In this document: positions 44,712-58,816 of the stretch, in pieces | Position numbering within the stretch: position 1 is the stretch's first letter | Layout: each line of letters begins with the position of its first letter | Assembly: GCF_024713975.1 (NCBI RefSeq) | Contig: NC_091095.1 | Coordinates: 7,951,501 to 8,015,500 of the forward strand | Direction of reading: 5' to 3' | DNA length: 64,000 nt | Source of the DNA: Paralichthys olivaceus | Taxonomy: Eukaryota > Chordata > Actinopteri > Pleuronectiformes > Paralichthyidae | Notes under the pieces: generated by a model | What the model was told of the DNA's origin: nothing | Database searches by the model: none | What the model saw: the letters and a program-made list of their open reading frames with translations, nothing else | Translations under genes and position numbers: made by a program

Positions 44712-44784
44712 CTCTCAGCCGCTCAGGGAATGATTCATGCAGCTGGAGTTCAGGCTGGTTCCCTCCTCACTGCTCCACACAGCC
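44712..44784 (-). other. Candidate 5'UTR exon of kank3 with a short upstream ORF
   Basis: On the minus strand a strong acceptor (TCTCTCTCTCTTCCAG) ends at 44785 and a donor (GAGAG|GTGCGC) lies at 44711, giving a 73-base exon. It contains an ATG (44736-44738) followed by six codons and a stop (44715-44717), all within the exon. It fits a leader exon spliced to the kank3 ATG exon. Confidence 0.45.
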
Positions 44785-45179
44785 CTGGAAGAGAGAGAGA
44801 CAGACACTCAGCTCGTTGTACCAGAGCAGATATCACAGTGAGGGAAATATTAGGGGAACACAAATAAATAAGTTGAGAAACATAAGGTTTGAGTATGAAA
44901 TTGATGTAAATCACGTTACGCCGCTCAGTCACCAGATCTCAACCCAGGTTTACACATTTGGGAGCAACAGACAGCGCTCTCCACCACCATTACCAAATAT
45001 GTATTCACCAAAACTGATGCCATAAGAAACTGAAATCTTCTCACTAATTAAGCCATTATTACTTTGCAGGAACAGAAATAACTTACAGCTCATTGTGAAA
45101 TAACTGCAACCACTACAGTGCAACAGTTGAAGTCAGTGATGCTCGATTTAGTCTCAATTTTATTATTCTGTCCTATTAT

Positions 45180-45222
45180 TATTTTCATCATTGCTGCTTT
45201 TATTATTATTATTATTATTAAT
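45180..45222. repeat. (ATT)n microsatellite
   Basis: A TTATTATTATT tract of roughly nine units, just left of a LINE-like 3' tail. Confidence 0.8.
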
Positions 45223-45319
45223 AACATCATTACATCTACAAGAATATTATCGTCAATATAACAACCAGTGTGCCAGAGCTTAAATACAACAGTTGCACCA
45301 CTGATCCTTGTCTCCTGCT

Positions 45320-45530
45320 CTGTTCTCGACTTTCCACCCACCTCTCCTCTCCCCCCCGTTTCTCTTCTCTCACCGCAAACACTGGTTCTGTTGTTTTTCT
45401 CCTTTTAACCAAGTGCTTTCTCATTGTAGGGACTGATAGGTTTTTGTTTTAATTTCATATTGTCATGACCTTACTATGCAAAGTGAGTTAGATGTGATTT
45501 TGCGCTATACAAATTAAATTTGCTGTTATC
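45320..45530 (+). repeat. LINE-like 3' tail (fish L2/CR1-type repeat)
   Basis: The order of phrases (a CCCACCTCTCCTCTCCCCCC-type polypyrimidine stretch, GGTTCTG, TCTCCTTTTAACCAAGTGC, then GATTTTGCGCTATACAAATT-AAATT at the end) matches a 3' end I remember as frequent in fish genomes, which closes with GGCGCTATATAAATAAA. The copy is diverged and has no coding part. Confidence 0.6.
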
Positions 45531-47499
45531 ACAAACGTGTCTGAATGAACTACGACCCCTCGATGTGCTCATGGACTCAACTCTTCAATCGAGTCATGTC
45601 ATTGGATAAACAGTGAAATTAGATTGTTTTTCTAAAACACAACATTGATTTAACCTTATGAAGCGCTGCAGCTGACTTACCGTCATTGGGATTTTCAAAT
45701 GTTTTTACGTGAGCTATAGTAGAAAGATTATTGCTAGTTGAATGATTTATGGTAAATATGCTGCATTTATACAATACATATTTATGTCACATCCATAAAT
45801 CACTTCTCTATGAATCATCCATTCACAGAGGGGTTTTGGGCTTTAGTGTCTAAATTCTTTCCACTGGAGGAGCCGTGGATAAGACCACCGACCTTCCCCT
45901 GCCCACAGGAGGAGCAAGTGGGGGAAACCCCCCCCCCGATTCACTACTTGTGTAAACTGTGACAATTCTTCTCCGTCTGCACTGACACAAACTTCACTGT
46001 CACAGGTGTGTGGATTTACAGAGGAAGACAATCTTGTGTAGTTTTCATACAACTACTCATGCTGCAGATCTCAGTTTCTCACATGTAAAATAAAAACACT
46101 GAACATACAGTCTCAGATGAAATAACCTGTACCCTACCCCCCCCTCCACACACGCACATAACCTGGGATACATGCAGTCATTCATTTTGTTTCAAACACA
46201 CACATACACGCTAACAGATGTGTTTTCCTGCAGCCTCAGGCACATTCCTTCACTGACACATGCTGCTGCAACACGCTGGTCGCCCTTATGACTGATAACC
46301 TATGAACACGCACATTCATCACACACACAGTTCATCAGTTGGTTCAGACCGAGACTGACAGAAAGTTTATTGTCAAAGAATAGAACACAAACATTCAGTC
46401 AGACAGATGTCCAATCAGCACTAATTATATTATGGGTGGAAAAAACGAATCTTCTCCACCTGTAAACAATGTTTCTGGTCTGTATCTTATCAGTCGCTGT
46501 TCTGTTTCTCCTCAGTGTCTCTGTCAGCTGCTTCTCTCAGGTCAGACCACAGCCAACATGATGCTGCAGCGTCCCAACCAATCAGAGACAGACACAAGGT
46601 TTTCGGGCTGTGACTTTGCGTCAGTGCTTCACTTTGGTCCTAATCAGAGACAAGAGTTCAGTTTAAAACCAAACTAACCAGAGCTTATAAACAAGCCCCG
46701 TGATTCACTGGTAGTTTGTTAATTGATCAGTTTCAATAACGTGTAATCCAGCTTGATTGGATAATTTGACGACATTTTTAAATTAAACTAACCCTTCTCA
46801 AACTTTATCTCCCTTTCTGTAATTAGACAATAGGCTAGATTACTTTTTTCTCTTTAAATTTGTAATAAACTTCATAATCTCCATTTGTTTCTTCTACTTT
46901 GTTTCTTACATTGTTTGTTTTTTTATTCTCAATGTTGTTATATTCAGATTATCCAGAGTAAAACACAAGTGTGACTATAGTTCCAGTAGAGCAGTGTTAT
47001 AAATCAAAGTCAAATATTAACAAGTGACATCATGTTAATTCTGTCTCCAAAACAGACGTCAACATTTATGACAGCATGCAGGCCTGTTTACTTCAGCACT
47101 ACCTCATTCACAAAGTAGGGACAGTGACACCAAATTAATCATTACAGAGAAAGCCAGGCACATGTGATGAAGACAGTTTTACTTAGATACACTCCAGAAT
47201 GAGATCAGATAAATTGCAAATTTGGGAACAACCACACACTCAGGGACTTTTAGAATTCTCACCAGAGTTCAGATGGCATCATTTTAACTTTGGCAAAACT
47301 GTTCATAGAAGATCAGCAAACACAAGTGGAGTCTTTCTTCTTCAACAAATCAACTAAAGTGAGAAGAAAATGTGGACAAATCCAGGATGGGAAATCGACA
47401 ACCTATAACTTTACAGATCAGTGCTCATATGAATATTTGAAACAGACTTGTTTGCTGTAGACAACCATATATTGGTGTAAAAATGTTTCTGAAGCTTAG

Positions 47500-47770
47500 A
47501 TGAGGTTTCAGTCGATCGAGTATCTTCCACAGTTCTACTCTCACAGTCAAACAGGTAAGATTTATGTTCAACAATCCATCCATTATTATTTTTCGGTTTC
47601 ACGAAAGCTGGAGCTCCTGTGTGCACTCTGGACAGCTCACCAGGGCTGACGTACAGAGACACACAAGTCCTCACCCTCACATTCATAGCTACTGACATTT
47701 TAGAGTCTCCAAGTACCCGTACCCCAGTCTGCATGTCTTCTGACTGCAAATACCCCCTTTGATAAAACAG
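47500..47770 (-). repeat. Reverse-orientation copy of the common fish interspersed repeat
   Basis: Read on the minus strand it gives GACATGCAGACTGGGGTAC, TTGGAGACTCTAAAATGTC, AATGTGAGGGTGAGGACTTG and CTCTGTACGTCAGCCCTGG, the same order as the copy at 50930-51240. The 112-codon minus-strand frame here is an accident of the repeat. Confidence 0.7.
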
Positions 47771-48288
47771 GACATGTTTCAGTAAACAGCACTAACAAAA
47801 AAACAAGGCAGACACTTGCAGAGAGGTCTTACAGGTTAATGAGAGTCCATTTTGAGGGAAGTCTGTATTTTCAGTGATGGATTTCTGGTTTAACCGATCT
47901 AGACTGATTGTAACTGCAGAATCGATTTCAATAAAACGGCATCTAATAATCCATCTGACTTTATCTGTTGTCTACAGCAGCATTGAGACGCCATGAGAAG
48001 CTCATTAAAAACAAGAGGAGCAGCAGAGAGAACTGCAGCTTCTCACAACCATTCATTTGTACAAGACAGGTATTTAATTGTGTAGAGCATTATTCATAAT
48101 TAACAGCACAACCTGAAAACTCTCCTCACTCTGATCCTTTTCTCCACAAACATCATCCTTCTCTCATTCTTTACTTTCTTCACCTCCTCACTTCTTTTTC
48201 CTCCATCAGTCTTTCCATGTTTCCTCGTCTCATCACATGACTGTCATTTCTCCTCACATGACTCTCATCTCTCCTTTCACCCCAACCC

Positions 48289-48303
48289 CCACCCACACAC
48301 ACG

Positions 48304-48335
<32 letters not shown>

Positions 48336-48345
48336 TATACACACA
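48289..48345. repeat. (CA)n microsatellite
   Basis: CACACA tract with TACA interruptions. Confidence 0.9.
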
Positions 48346-48464
48346 AACCCCTCAGCTCAAGTGTTGCTGTTTTTCTCCCTGATTTGATGACAGGCAGCAA
48401 ATTACAGACTGCAGTGAGAAGCTGCATTCCTTCTCTCCTCTACACCCCGAGTCCTGACCAGCTG

Positions 48465-48466
<2 letters not shown>

Positions 48467-48525
<59 letters not shown>

Positions 48526-48537
48526 ACACACACACAC
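48467..48537. repeat. (CA)n microsatellite
   Basis: About 35 CA units with one TA interruption. Confidence 0.95.
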
Positions 48538-50929
48538 CTGAGTGCCAAGAGTCATGACACTCACACAAGCCCCCCAAAAATGACCTTTAAATGCATGTGC
48601 GCACACACCAAAACAAATCCTGTTCATACAAAGACAATGTGCTGATTCACTTTGGGCGTACCACTTTAATTCAGTGAACTGTAACTGGATCTATTGTGAA
48701 CAGATGCTCTGCGTTGTTCTGCAGAATGACTGAACACTCGTAGATGTCCAAATCTATGACTAAAAACAGTAATGCAGAACAGCAATCACGAGGTGTCTGA
48801 GCTTTGTGAAACAATGTGTAAATAATACTCCAACTGTGTACTGTGACGACCTCTTGAATGAAAAAACTAACCAGAGGACAACAACATAACTTCATCTGAC
48901 CCTAAAACCAACAGTAGCTGCATCCAATGCTTCCTTATTTTATGAATCAAGTGACCCTTTCACTTTCTCACTAAGTATCCACAGTTTCTACGTTTGACCA
49001 ATTAGTCACGTTCAGCCAAACAAACACTGCCACTTAAGTTTGGAGAGAACTATGCACTGGAGCTCAACACAAGGACCTAATTCAGTCCCTGGTTTCCTGT
49101 TGAAACGCAGTTTTAGAGCCTTGAAAAGGTTCCTGGTTCCATGGGATAGTTGCTGTGGTTGAAACACCCTGTTGGTGAGAGCAACGTTATAATTATCAAC
49201 AGAAATGACAAAACCAAGACCCACATCATCAATGTAAACGGACTCAAACTGTGGTCAGAGTGGCAAACCATAAGAGCAGCTCACTTTACATTCAAACCAC
49301 AACATTGTATGTTTTCTTTGTCATGTAAGATTTAATTAACTTGACCTGTTGACTTAGAGCAGACTCAGGACTGTTATTTCTATAACAATCTGAGATGGAT
49401 CAGCGTTTCGGTGACCATAAGTGTTTCCCCTAGAAATATCATTTTCAGAACAATTTGTTATTGATTCAGTTTTTCCTCGGGTTCGGTGGGAACATGTGAC
49501 GAGCACCCTGACTCAATCGTGAGCTATTACTGTGGAGGAGGACACCGAGTTGTCCTGCAGTCAGTTCAGTTCATGGCAGAGGAAATGTTGTGCTGGTTTG
49601 AGGCTTGGGGCCACGTTTTGAAACCGTGACCTCATCCACAACACCACCCTTTTCACGAGAGGGGAAGCCAGAGAGAGGGGGGAGAGAGAAAGGGAGGAGA
49701 GTGAGTGAAAGCCGACATCCTCTCTCACTGACAGCAACTTTCTGACCACTTTACATGAGAAAAAGCCCATTCAGAATTCTGGACACACACACAAAGAGAC
49801 AGATACAAACCACCAATACTGGCCTCCACTCTGATCCACGCACATACACACTTTACTTATTAAACTTCTGAGGACCTGTTTTACTCCTCAGACACATTTC
49901 TTATTTTAATGCTACAATACTTGTTTTAGGCCATTGGCTGATTAGATGCGACTGTTTTCTGTCCTGTGACACATATTTCTAGATTTTCAATGTGACTTGA
50001 ACATTCTGATGACACATATTTATGTCTGGATTACTGTGGATAAACACAACAGTCTTCTTAGAAACCACAGAATACAGAAGCTCCTTGTTACTGAAAAATG
50101 TGCATGAGAACACGTATGTCATTTTCATCTCTACCAAAGAAGTCCAGTGTTGTTAAACACTAAACAATTCATTTAAAATAGACTCAGCAGGTTAATCAAT
50201 AATTTAAAAAGTTAGATGCAGCCCTAAACAAGTTATTGATTATTACACAGGATTCAACATTGTTACAATTTACTGTAATATGCTTCGGATAAATTAATTC
50301 TTACATCATGGTCCATTTAGAAGCCATTACTGCTTTTAATCATATGACATCAGCAGAAGAGCCAATACTGAATAAACTTGAAGCATTTTCCAAGAACCAA
50401 GCTAGCTGTGGAGTGGTCGGAATCTGCTATCGAGACAGTAAACAAGTGTACAAACAACTGCATGTTGTTGTTACGGTCGCTCTGCGCTACATCTCATGTT
50501 TCCTTGCTTTGATTGGGTGTCTTATTGTTCTGTGATAATCGACGATAATTCCCACTGATAATTGGAAATGTACTAGAGAGGTCTGACCAGGTCTGATCCC
50601 GTGGGGAGGCTACAATTGCATGTTTTCTCAGTAAACAGACTGAACACTGAACTGAGCAGTCGCCTCTGGCTTTGAGATATGAGTCCATGTGGCACTACTT
50701 GAACAGTGTGTGGGTTCTACCTTATTCAGTCTGTCCCTGTCTGGAAGCTAAAGCGAGCTAACAGCTAACCAGGACATGTGTTTACAATTAAGCGGATTAA
50801 TTGAACTTAATATAATTTAATCAAAGAAACAACAGTGTTGAAAAGGAAGTTGTAAAAGAAATTGAATCTGCAGCATTAATCATATTAAGTGCTCTATGTA
50901 ACATTTGTATTCATCTGATGTAACTGAGT

Positions 50930-51240
50930 GGACAGTGGTTAGCACCTCACAGCTAGAGGGTTCTGGTTTGAGTGTTGTCCCCTCAGCTGTGCGGGTTCTC
51001 TCCCAGTACTCTGACTTTCCTCCACAGTCCAACAACATGCAGATTGGGGTAAAATTAAATGGAGACTCTAATTTGACCATAGGTGTGAATGTGTGTGTGA
51101 ATGGTTGTTCTCTGTGTGTGTTGGCCCTTAGATAGGTTGGTGAAAGTGTAACCCACCTCTCGCCCAATGTCAGCTGGGATTGTCTCTAGCTCCCCTGCTC
51201 AGAGGATAAGAAGTACAGATAACGGAGGGAGGATGGAAAT
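50930..51240 (+). repeat. Near full-length common fish interspersed repeat (SINE-like)
   Basis: In order: GTGGTTAGCACCTCACAGC, GAGGGTTCTGGTTTGAG, TGCGGGTTCTCTCCCAGTAC, CCACAGTCCAACAACATGCA, GGAGACTCTAATTTGACC, TAGGTGTGAATGTGTGTGTG and CGCCCAATGTCAGCTGGGAT, ending near GGATAAGAAGTACAGATAA. This is a repeat wording I know as abundant in teleosts; the exact family name is not certain. Confidence 0.75.
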
Positions 51241-54200
51241 GAATTCAGAATCAAACTGGAAAAAAAAGAAAAGGATTCCAGACTCAGAATCAAGCTAAAA
51301 GATAAGAGTCGACATCCTAACCTCAAGTTGAGATTGTTTTCCGATGCCAAGGTCAAGATTTAACTTGAATTTATCAGTAGCTTTCTGTAACAGGGAACAG
51401 AATCTCAAAGCAAATGTCCTTTTTCACGTCTTTTAACTCTCATCCCAGTTAATCTAAAGCATGAACCCAATTTATAATGCAGAATTCAATCTGTTGTGGA
51501 GGGAAGATGAAGATTTCTTTCATGCCTTCATCCTCATGAGGGCATTCAGGCCTTTAACACAGGCCTCTCTGCTGCTCGGATAAATCTACAGTTTCCTGAA
51601 GGGAAGCCCACTACTCCCCCAATAAATCCCCCTCACACACATTTATATACACACATCCCTCCATGCCCTGTGTGAGACCTCCCATTGTCTCCTAGGAGGA
51701 ACTTGGTGGTGTGTGTGGGGGGGGGTTGTCCTGCCAGGAAACCCATCGGACTGTCCTGAAAGCTGCTTCCTGAAGACAGCAGGAAAACACCGGAGAGAAG
51801 ACAAGCAGAAACTGGGAGCTGAAAAAATACAACCAGTGTGACACACAACACACACACAGAGCAGCATCCTGCAGCCGACTGTAGCACAGAGGCCGACATC
51901 ACATGATGCATCACACTGATGTTAGATAACATGTTATCACATTTGGTGAGAACTCGAGATTGTGTGAGTGCACTGAAGCTCACACACACAGCAGCGCTCT
52001 GTCACCTCAATACACATGACTCTGCCACCACATGCCATCTTCCTCCGATCTCTGCATCATATCATATCTACATCATACTTCACATTGTCAACATCGAGCG
52101 AGCACCACTGTACAGACACAAAAAATTGAATTTCTCCTTAATCACAATCAGGTTGACTTCAAACATCACGTGTCCTGCCTCTCCTCCCTCTTCCTTCCAG
52201 ATTCTCCAGCAAACACAATCAGGCACATTCAGCCTCCACAATGACGCATTGTGCCTCTTTGTGGCGAAGCTGTTTTTGAACTGTTTAGTGAGGCCCCCCC
52301 CCCCCCTCGTGTCACAAAATGTCAGAGTGAATTGAATAAAGTTGCTGGGGAACTCCAACACTTGGACAGTTTCAAGATGGAGAGGCAGTGGCAGGGTTTG
52401 TAAAGCGCTGGAGGCTCGGACTCAAACTTCTAATGGAGACGCACCACTGTCCATGGATGTTGACTTCCAGTGACAACTTTTAGAGACAAATCACAAAACT
52501 ATCCACTGCTTCTCTCAGATCTCAGCGTCTGATATTGAAATATATTTATTTCATTCTGAATCATTTTGGATTAACTTGTTTGCCTTCAAGTACAGTACTT
52601 TCAAAATGATTTAATTACTTTCCATTTCTCCATGAATTATGATAAACCCTGTTATTTATCCTCCTGTACACATGATCATAACAGTTTTAGGGGTTTATTT
52701 GATTTTCTAGAACTGACTCTTATCTCAACACTTGAGTCTTGTGACACTTAAGTTTCTATGAACTCTGCAGACGTGGGATGTTTTTCATTTACCGTTTTAT
52801 CGTTACAGACTATCGTTACCGCCACAGAGGTTCTTCTCCGCCACAGTAGACAGTCTGTCCCCAGTCTGACCCTACAGTATGTAGACATGTTGATGTTTCT
52901 GAATAAAAACCAGTAGACAAGCTGCCCACTATGTTAAGGACTGATACAAACCTTGATTGGTGATTTTCCACTGAAAATGTTAAATCTCATTTGAACTGGA
53001 GTGACGTAGGAACTCACACAGCTAGAGCGGAACATTGTGCTGGGGTCAGCTTGCCAAAGACAGTCACAACTTTATGGATGTTTTCACAGTTCAGGCCAAT
53101 GAAACAGCTGGATTTTTTCCCAGGATATATACATTTCAAGGATGTCCTAATGCAGAAATTATTTATGGAATATTCCAAACCCCCAATGAAAGGTGTAAAT
53201 AAACACAATGACTGGTTTCCAATTAGTTTGAGTTAAAAACAAATCTGTGTTCTGCTTTCGTCTCTTTTAGAATAGATTTGTATTAATTAATTTCAGTAAG
53301 TAAGACTGTACTACAGAGATGCATAGGACGGTTAATCCAGCATCAACACAGCCCAACAACAAGATCCCAGTGTACGTTACCTAAAGTTCTTGAGCACATT
53401 CCATCTTATTCTCACTTTATTAAACTAATAAAGGCCCCAAATGTTCTCGTAATTTACTACTTGAGGCAGAACTTGCTCCCAACCAGAAGCAGTCAAACCA
53501 TAATTTTCTGGCAGAGCACCATAGACTCAAGAGTTGGAGGTGCTGAGCCTCGTTACAGCTGCTTCACACTGAGAACCACCCAACAGCACACTGCACGAGT
53601 TGTAGGCATTTTAGACATTTAGATTATCCTCCTCGTTAAACCATCTGATCAGTCCCAGTTCATTCTGGAGACAATCCCAGGCATTCAGCGAGAGTCACAA
53701 AGAACTGCAGCATCAAGAGGAATAAGCAGTCCTGCAGCAGATGGTACGACCCTGACAGACCCTGATCTGAACATCTTGCAGTCACATGAATAGACAGAAG
53801 ACAGTAAGACGGATTAAACAAGAGGAGGAACTGTGGTTAATTCTCCAAAGTAAAATGCCAAAATGCCAAGTAGACCTTGAGAAAATCCTACAGCACCTCA
53901 GTCATTCTATTCATTGAGCTGAATGTTCGTAAATATCATTTAAAGTCTAAGGTTTTTTTTGTGCATTTTCTCCACGAAGATGAAGGACTAGAGAAACAAT
54001 TTGCATTTGTTGGGGAAAACTGCACTGTGGTCTTACATCCAGTAAACATGGAAAACCACAGGACCATAGACCTGACTGTAAAGGCAACATTATACGTTTC
54101 TTTCTGGAAACAATGATGCTGGCATCATTTTACAGCCTAAAAAGCTGCAAACAGCACGCACTTCATATCTCAACAACAGCGGCAGCATCCAGTCAGCTGA

Positions 54201-55448
54201 GGCTGATGCAGAGCTATGCCTGCCGGCTGGCCGCCCCTTCCTGGAACAAAGCAGTGCTCACAAATCGAGTTTTCCCCCCAATTAGCCAGTTTCCAGCTCT
54301 GGTGAGCTCACGTTGCACTCTGGACCAAACATACCTTGTTTTCCAGATTTGTTTCCCCAACTCGACAATCAAACCTCAGAAGTTTTTTATTTGGCTCAAA
54401 CATCAGCAGCAACATTTTTCAACTTTTCTCTCATTTTATCTAATAAAAAAAGCTTTTTGTGTTTTCCAGACAAAGAAATAAAAAATGAGACAGAGCGTCT
54501 TAAAGTTTCTCTAAGTTGACCTAGATATCTGGTCCACAGATTTGTGTTTAGGAGGAGACTCTGACCCATTTGTCTGCGTTACAACAGTAGCCACTGGAGC
54601 CTCCAGATGTTTGATTTGCATAAATACAGAACAAGACCAGATGTCCGCCTCTGCCGTTTTCTGCCAAGAAACATCTTAAATGTGTGTCTGTTATCGTGTT
54701 ATTTCCTTCACTGCTGAAAATTATACCAGTTCAACATCTCTTTGATGAAGAGGGTCGTGGTAATGACAAGGCAGAGGATGGTCTTTGAAATGTCTCCGAG
54801 GCTCCTGAGAACACACCTTTATCATCATCAGAGTTGCTCCCGTGGAAAATACATGTTTGTGGGCTCTAATTCAGTTTCCCTGATGTAGGGAATCACCGAG
54901 CCTCTGAAATTCAGACTGCTCATTATTCCTGTACTCTCAGTGAGATGCAGCTTGATGTCTGCCAGAGATTGCGAAACTTAATTAACCACGTTGCTGCCCT
55001 GCAGTCGACTCTGAGACAATGATTTCACCCAAATGGCAAAAGACCGTTGACATTAAGCTTTTATTCAAATCAGTGTTGCTGCCTTAGATTATTTATTGAT
55101 TTTCTTTTCTTTCCTCCTTGTTTTTGCAGTTCCATGACAGTTGCTCAGTATATAAACAGAAGAGGTTTTGACTTAGGACTCACTGGTTACTTCATGAGAA
55201 ATTACAGTTTTACATATTAGTTATAAGCCATTAATAAGAACTACTATTAGATTGTAAAATCCCTCTGTTTGGGTTTTCCTCATTAGCTTCTCACATTTTA
55301 CCAATAATATCAGTTGTTTTAAAAAGAGCAGCAGATCATATGGACCCAGATTAATTTTAGAGCAGCAAAAAGTGATAATCTTCATGATCAATTAATCTGC
55401 AGATCAGGCTGTTGATTTCTACTGATACCTGCAGATGACTCCCCTGAA

Positions 55449-55566
55449 GTGCAAATCACAAAACACCAAATAAGAAATTACAAGAGCAAATACGAAAACA
55501 TATTTTGTCCTTTTTTGTTAAAAAAACAGCCAGTGCATCCGCGCCTCCATGTTTTGTGATTTGCAC
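55449..55566. repeat. Short element with 17-bp perfect inverted ends
   Basis: GTGCAAATCACAAAACA at 55449-55465 and its exact complement at 55550-55566 enclose 84 bases of AT-rich DNA. It could be a tiny MITE or a hairpin-forming sequence. No target duplication is obvious. Confidence 0.7.
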
Positions 55567-57420
55567 ATCATGGCTAACATTATTAATTACTCAACAATTT
55601 ATAACCAGCCAAATATTTGCTTTTATTAATCTTTAAAAGGAGGCGGGATTAAGTTATTAGCCGTAATAAAACCACTCGTTATCACTTTTAATCGCAAACA
55701 GAAAGTAGCACCAGCATTATTATGCTACATAATATTTTAAAGCTGCCTCCAAAGGCTGTACAAAAAGACCAGATTACAAAAATTCATAAAAAATCAGAAA
55801 ATACAAAACAAGACAAATGAAATCAAAAGGTAAGAGAAGAGGGAAATAATATTATATAAAAATTTCATTTGCAGAGAGTTTCATCTCAGCACTTAAACAT
55901 GGTGTTGGGACCTTGTTCTGTCATCCTCTATGAATTAATAGGGCAGTGGAGCTTTTCCACAGGCTTCTCCGTGCTAAACACATCATTCGTTCCGTTATGA
56001 GCCGGTGAACAGAGGTGATCTCTGTGCTGCAAGGGTTTTGGGAAACCAGGCCCATGTTTCAGAGTGTGAAACTGAAGTTCAAGGCCTCACAGAGTCGTTC
56101 CTCTGGCATCAGAAGCAGAAACAGTGCGGACATTTTCAAGACGGCGACACAGAAAGTCTGAATACAACCACAGAACTTTCATTGTTTGAGCCAATAAAGG
56201 GGAAGTTGGGTTAAAAGGTTTCTGGCATCACAGTGACTTGCAGTCAGTGTTTCCAAAAGCTGTCGTGGTTTGGTGCTTTCGGAGCGAAGCCGACGGTTTA
56301 GGCGGAGCAGGAATCTGATGAGTTTGGTGCTGAAGCCACAAGAGTCAAAACTTTTTCAGCACTTTCACTTTTTACCAGTCAAAAAAAGCATTTTAAGATT
56401 ATTACGACCTATAAATGAAACTTGTTTCTTGCCTGGTAAAGTAAATAAAGTCCTCAGATGCTGACAAACTCTTGCAGCGTCTGGTTATTTTGGTGTTTTC
56501 CCACCCTGACCTCAGTGCACAGAGTTTGATTAGTGTCTCTTTCCCAAGCCCTGACACTACTTGAGTTAACGTTGGTATTTTTAGCCCCCTGCTTTTTCAT
56601 ATGGCGATTCTCAGGCAGGGGGGATAGCACAGGGAGGAGCTCCTGATTGGACCACATATCCATACTGTGGATCTGTGGATACAGTTTGTTTTCCTGGACA
56701 TTTTACATTCATGAGCATCAACTGTTTGCAGGCAAATGTGACCTCAAGTGTAAACGTGCAACAAATATACCAACATAAGATACAAGTTCGTGTAAATGTA
56801 TTAAAAGTTCGCCCTTGTTGAGACCACAAATGAACATTTCATTCTCCGTCTCTAATTGCGCCTCCAAATTTTCTGATTACCCTGATCCCTTTATCTTTAG
56901 ATTTATTGCTATTATTCTGAGATACAAACAGGTCTTTATTACAAGCTGTCGCAAACTATTAAACACGATTTTTTCATGATCACAACTGAGATATCTGTTG
57001 TCACAATAATTCAGAGTTAATGAGATTCAACGTGACTGTCATAGAGAGACAGAATTACATAATGTCAAAGGAAAGAATGTAATTGATTTAATTCATTGAA
57101 AAGCAGAGAGGAATGACCTGATGATGAGATCAAGTGAGGACAGTCTGCAAAAACATGAATCTGTCACGAGACGATTTTTCTGAAGAAAACAAACTCAAAT
57201 CTCAGGAAAATTTAATATTGGCTTCAAAAATCAGAGTAATTAACTCGTGATCCTGAGACTGTTATGGTCAATAAAATGATGCTGCAAAAAACTCCTGTAA
57301 ATGTCACATTGCCACTTAACTTCAGCCAGAAAAGACCAAGTTTAACGTACAGTGCAAACAAACCATGTTTGCTACCAGGGATGGTAACAAACTCCAAAAC
57401 CTGTTATTAACAGTAATTGT

Positions 57421-57702
57421 AGAGCCATACACGTAGAAGACGTGGACGAAGATGTCAACTTGGACGAAGATGTCAACTTGAAAAGAGAACGAGATCTGAG
57501 AGCTTTTGGTGATAAGTGCAGACGCTGGTGTCAATGTGCTGTCAACAAAAACACACGATTTCGGCATGTGAAAGCTCTCCCTGGCTCCACCCCTCATCTT
57601 AGTGTTCGGGACATTTTTCTGTTGTTGTTGACTCGTCTGAGCCGGAGACTCTCCTGCTGCGCTCCTCACACGTGAAAGGGAAACTCCAGAAAATGTCCAG
57701 AC
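57421..57702 (+). repeat. Interspersed repeat, copy 1 (relative of 60695-60976)
   Basis: Shares TAGAAGACGTGGACGAAGAT, AGAGAACGAGATCTGA, an ATGTGCTGTAAACAA-like stretch, CACCCCTCA and CTCCTGCTGCG with the copy near 60.7 kb, in the same order. An internal 18-base unit (GACGAAGATGTCAACTTG) is tandemly doubled at 57443-57480. Both copies end in a 20-base sequence, but in opposite orientation. It is probably a decayed DNA transposon; the family is not identified. Confidence 0.6.
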
Positions 57703-58816
57703 CCAAAAACTGCTTAAGACAAATCAAATAAGTGTTTTTTCTACTTTTTAAGAACTAGAAATCTCTGCCTCCTCTCTCAAACACCCCAGGCTGAACCTCT
57801 GAAGAGCTTCTCCTGCTTTCAGTATGTGAAGCTACTCCAATCAGGGAATCGGCCATGAAGCAGAAAGAGGCAATTTCCATTTTCAAAGCCTGGATGCCTG
57901 CTAATTAAGATGAAAGCCTCCTGCTATCAGGTTTCACACGGGCTCCACACTTCAAACTAATTGTTGCCTCGGAGAAAGATGCCTGAGGTTTAAAAAGGTA
58001 AACAAACCTTTGCGACTTCCATGAGGAAGAGAATGTGTTTAAACATTAGAAGAAGAAAAAAACAGTTAATGTTGTGATTGCAAACAGTGGATATCAACCT
58101 AGCGCTTTAATCATGGATCAAATACAGTTTGGACTCAAACTGATAAACACACAGCACAAGTGGAAGAGTTAAAGCTACACACAGAAAGTTAAACTCCTCT
58201 GATTTAGCTTTGGACTCACAAAACACAGTCAGACCCACAAACAGCAGTTTTCTACAGAATTGGAGAACCAGAGATATTTTCCCCATTGTTCTGCCTTGTG
58301 ATGGTACCTACTTTACCCACAATGCAACTCGACACCTGACGGTCATAGGTTTCAGCACGTTCATGTTGGTAGAATGAGAAGATCATGGACAATAATTATT
58401 AATGTGACGAAGGGAGAATGACTTATTCCCTGGTGCTAACTGAATTAGCTTCTTTTGTCTTGTTATGTGTTGTTAGTGGTTCTATAGCATGTGAAACAGG
58501 ACATAAAGAAACAAGGTGAGTCAGTTCTATTAGAGGTGGATTTAACTTTAATGTATTTGTAATGTATATGTACTTATTTTTGTCATCAGTGTCAGAAATT
58601 CACTGTATCTCACACTTCCCCATAGGGCTGCTCATAATTCCACTTTGACTGATGTGACAGGATCTCTGGAGTTTCCCTTTGACTTGATCGATGCTACTTG
58701 AAAAGTACTTTCAATTCAATTTCAAATTCAGGATAAATAAGAACTGAGTGAGGCGATGGCAGTAAAGTGTTCACAAGACGCTCAGATTTACAAACCAGAT
58801 GACGAAAGAAACAATG

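Noticed and set aside
47411..47749. 112-codon minus-strand frame
   Set aside because: It lies in a reversed copy of a common fish interspersed repeat, so the frame is incidental.
53877..54519. Overlapping 60-120-codon plus-strand frames
   Set aside because: No family similarity, no splice context, and overlapping frames of similar length suggest chance.
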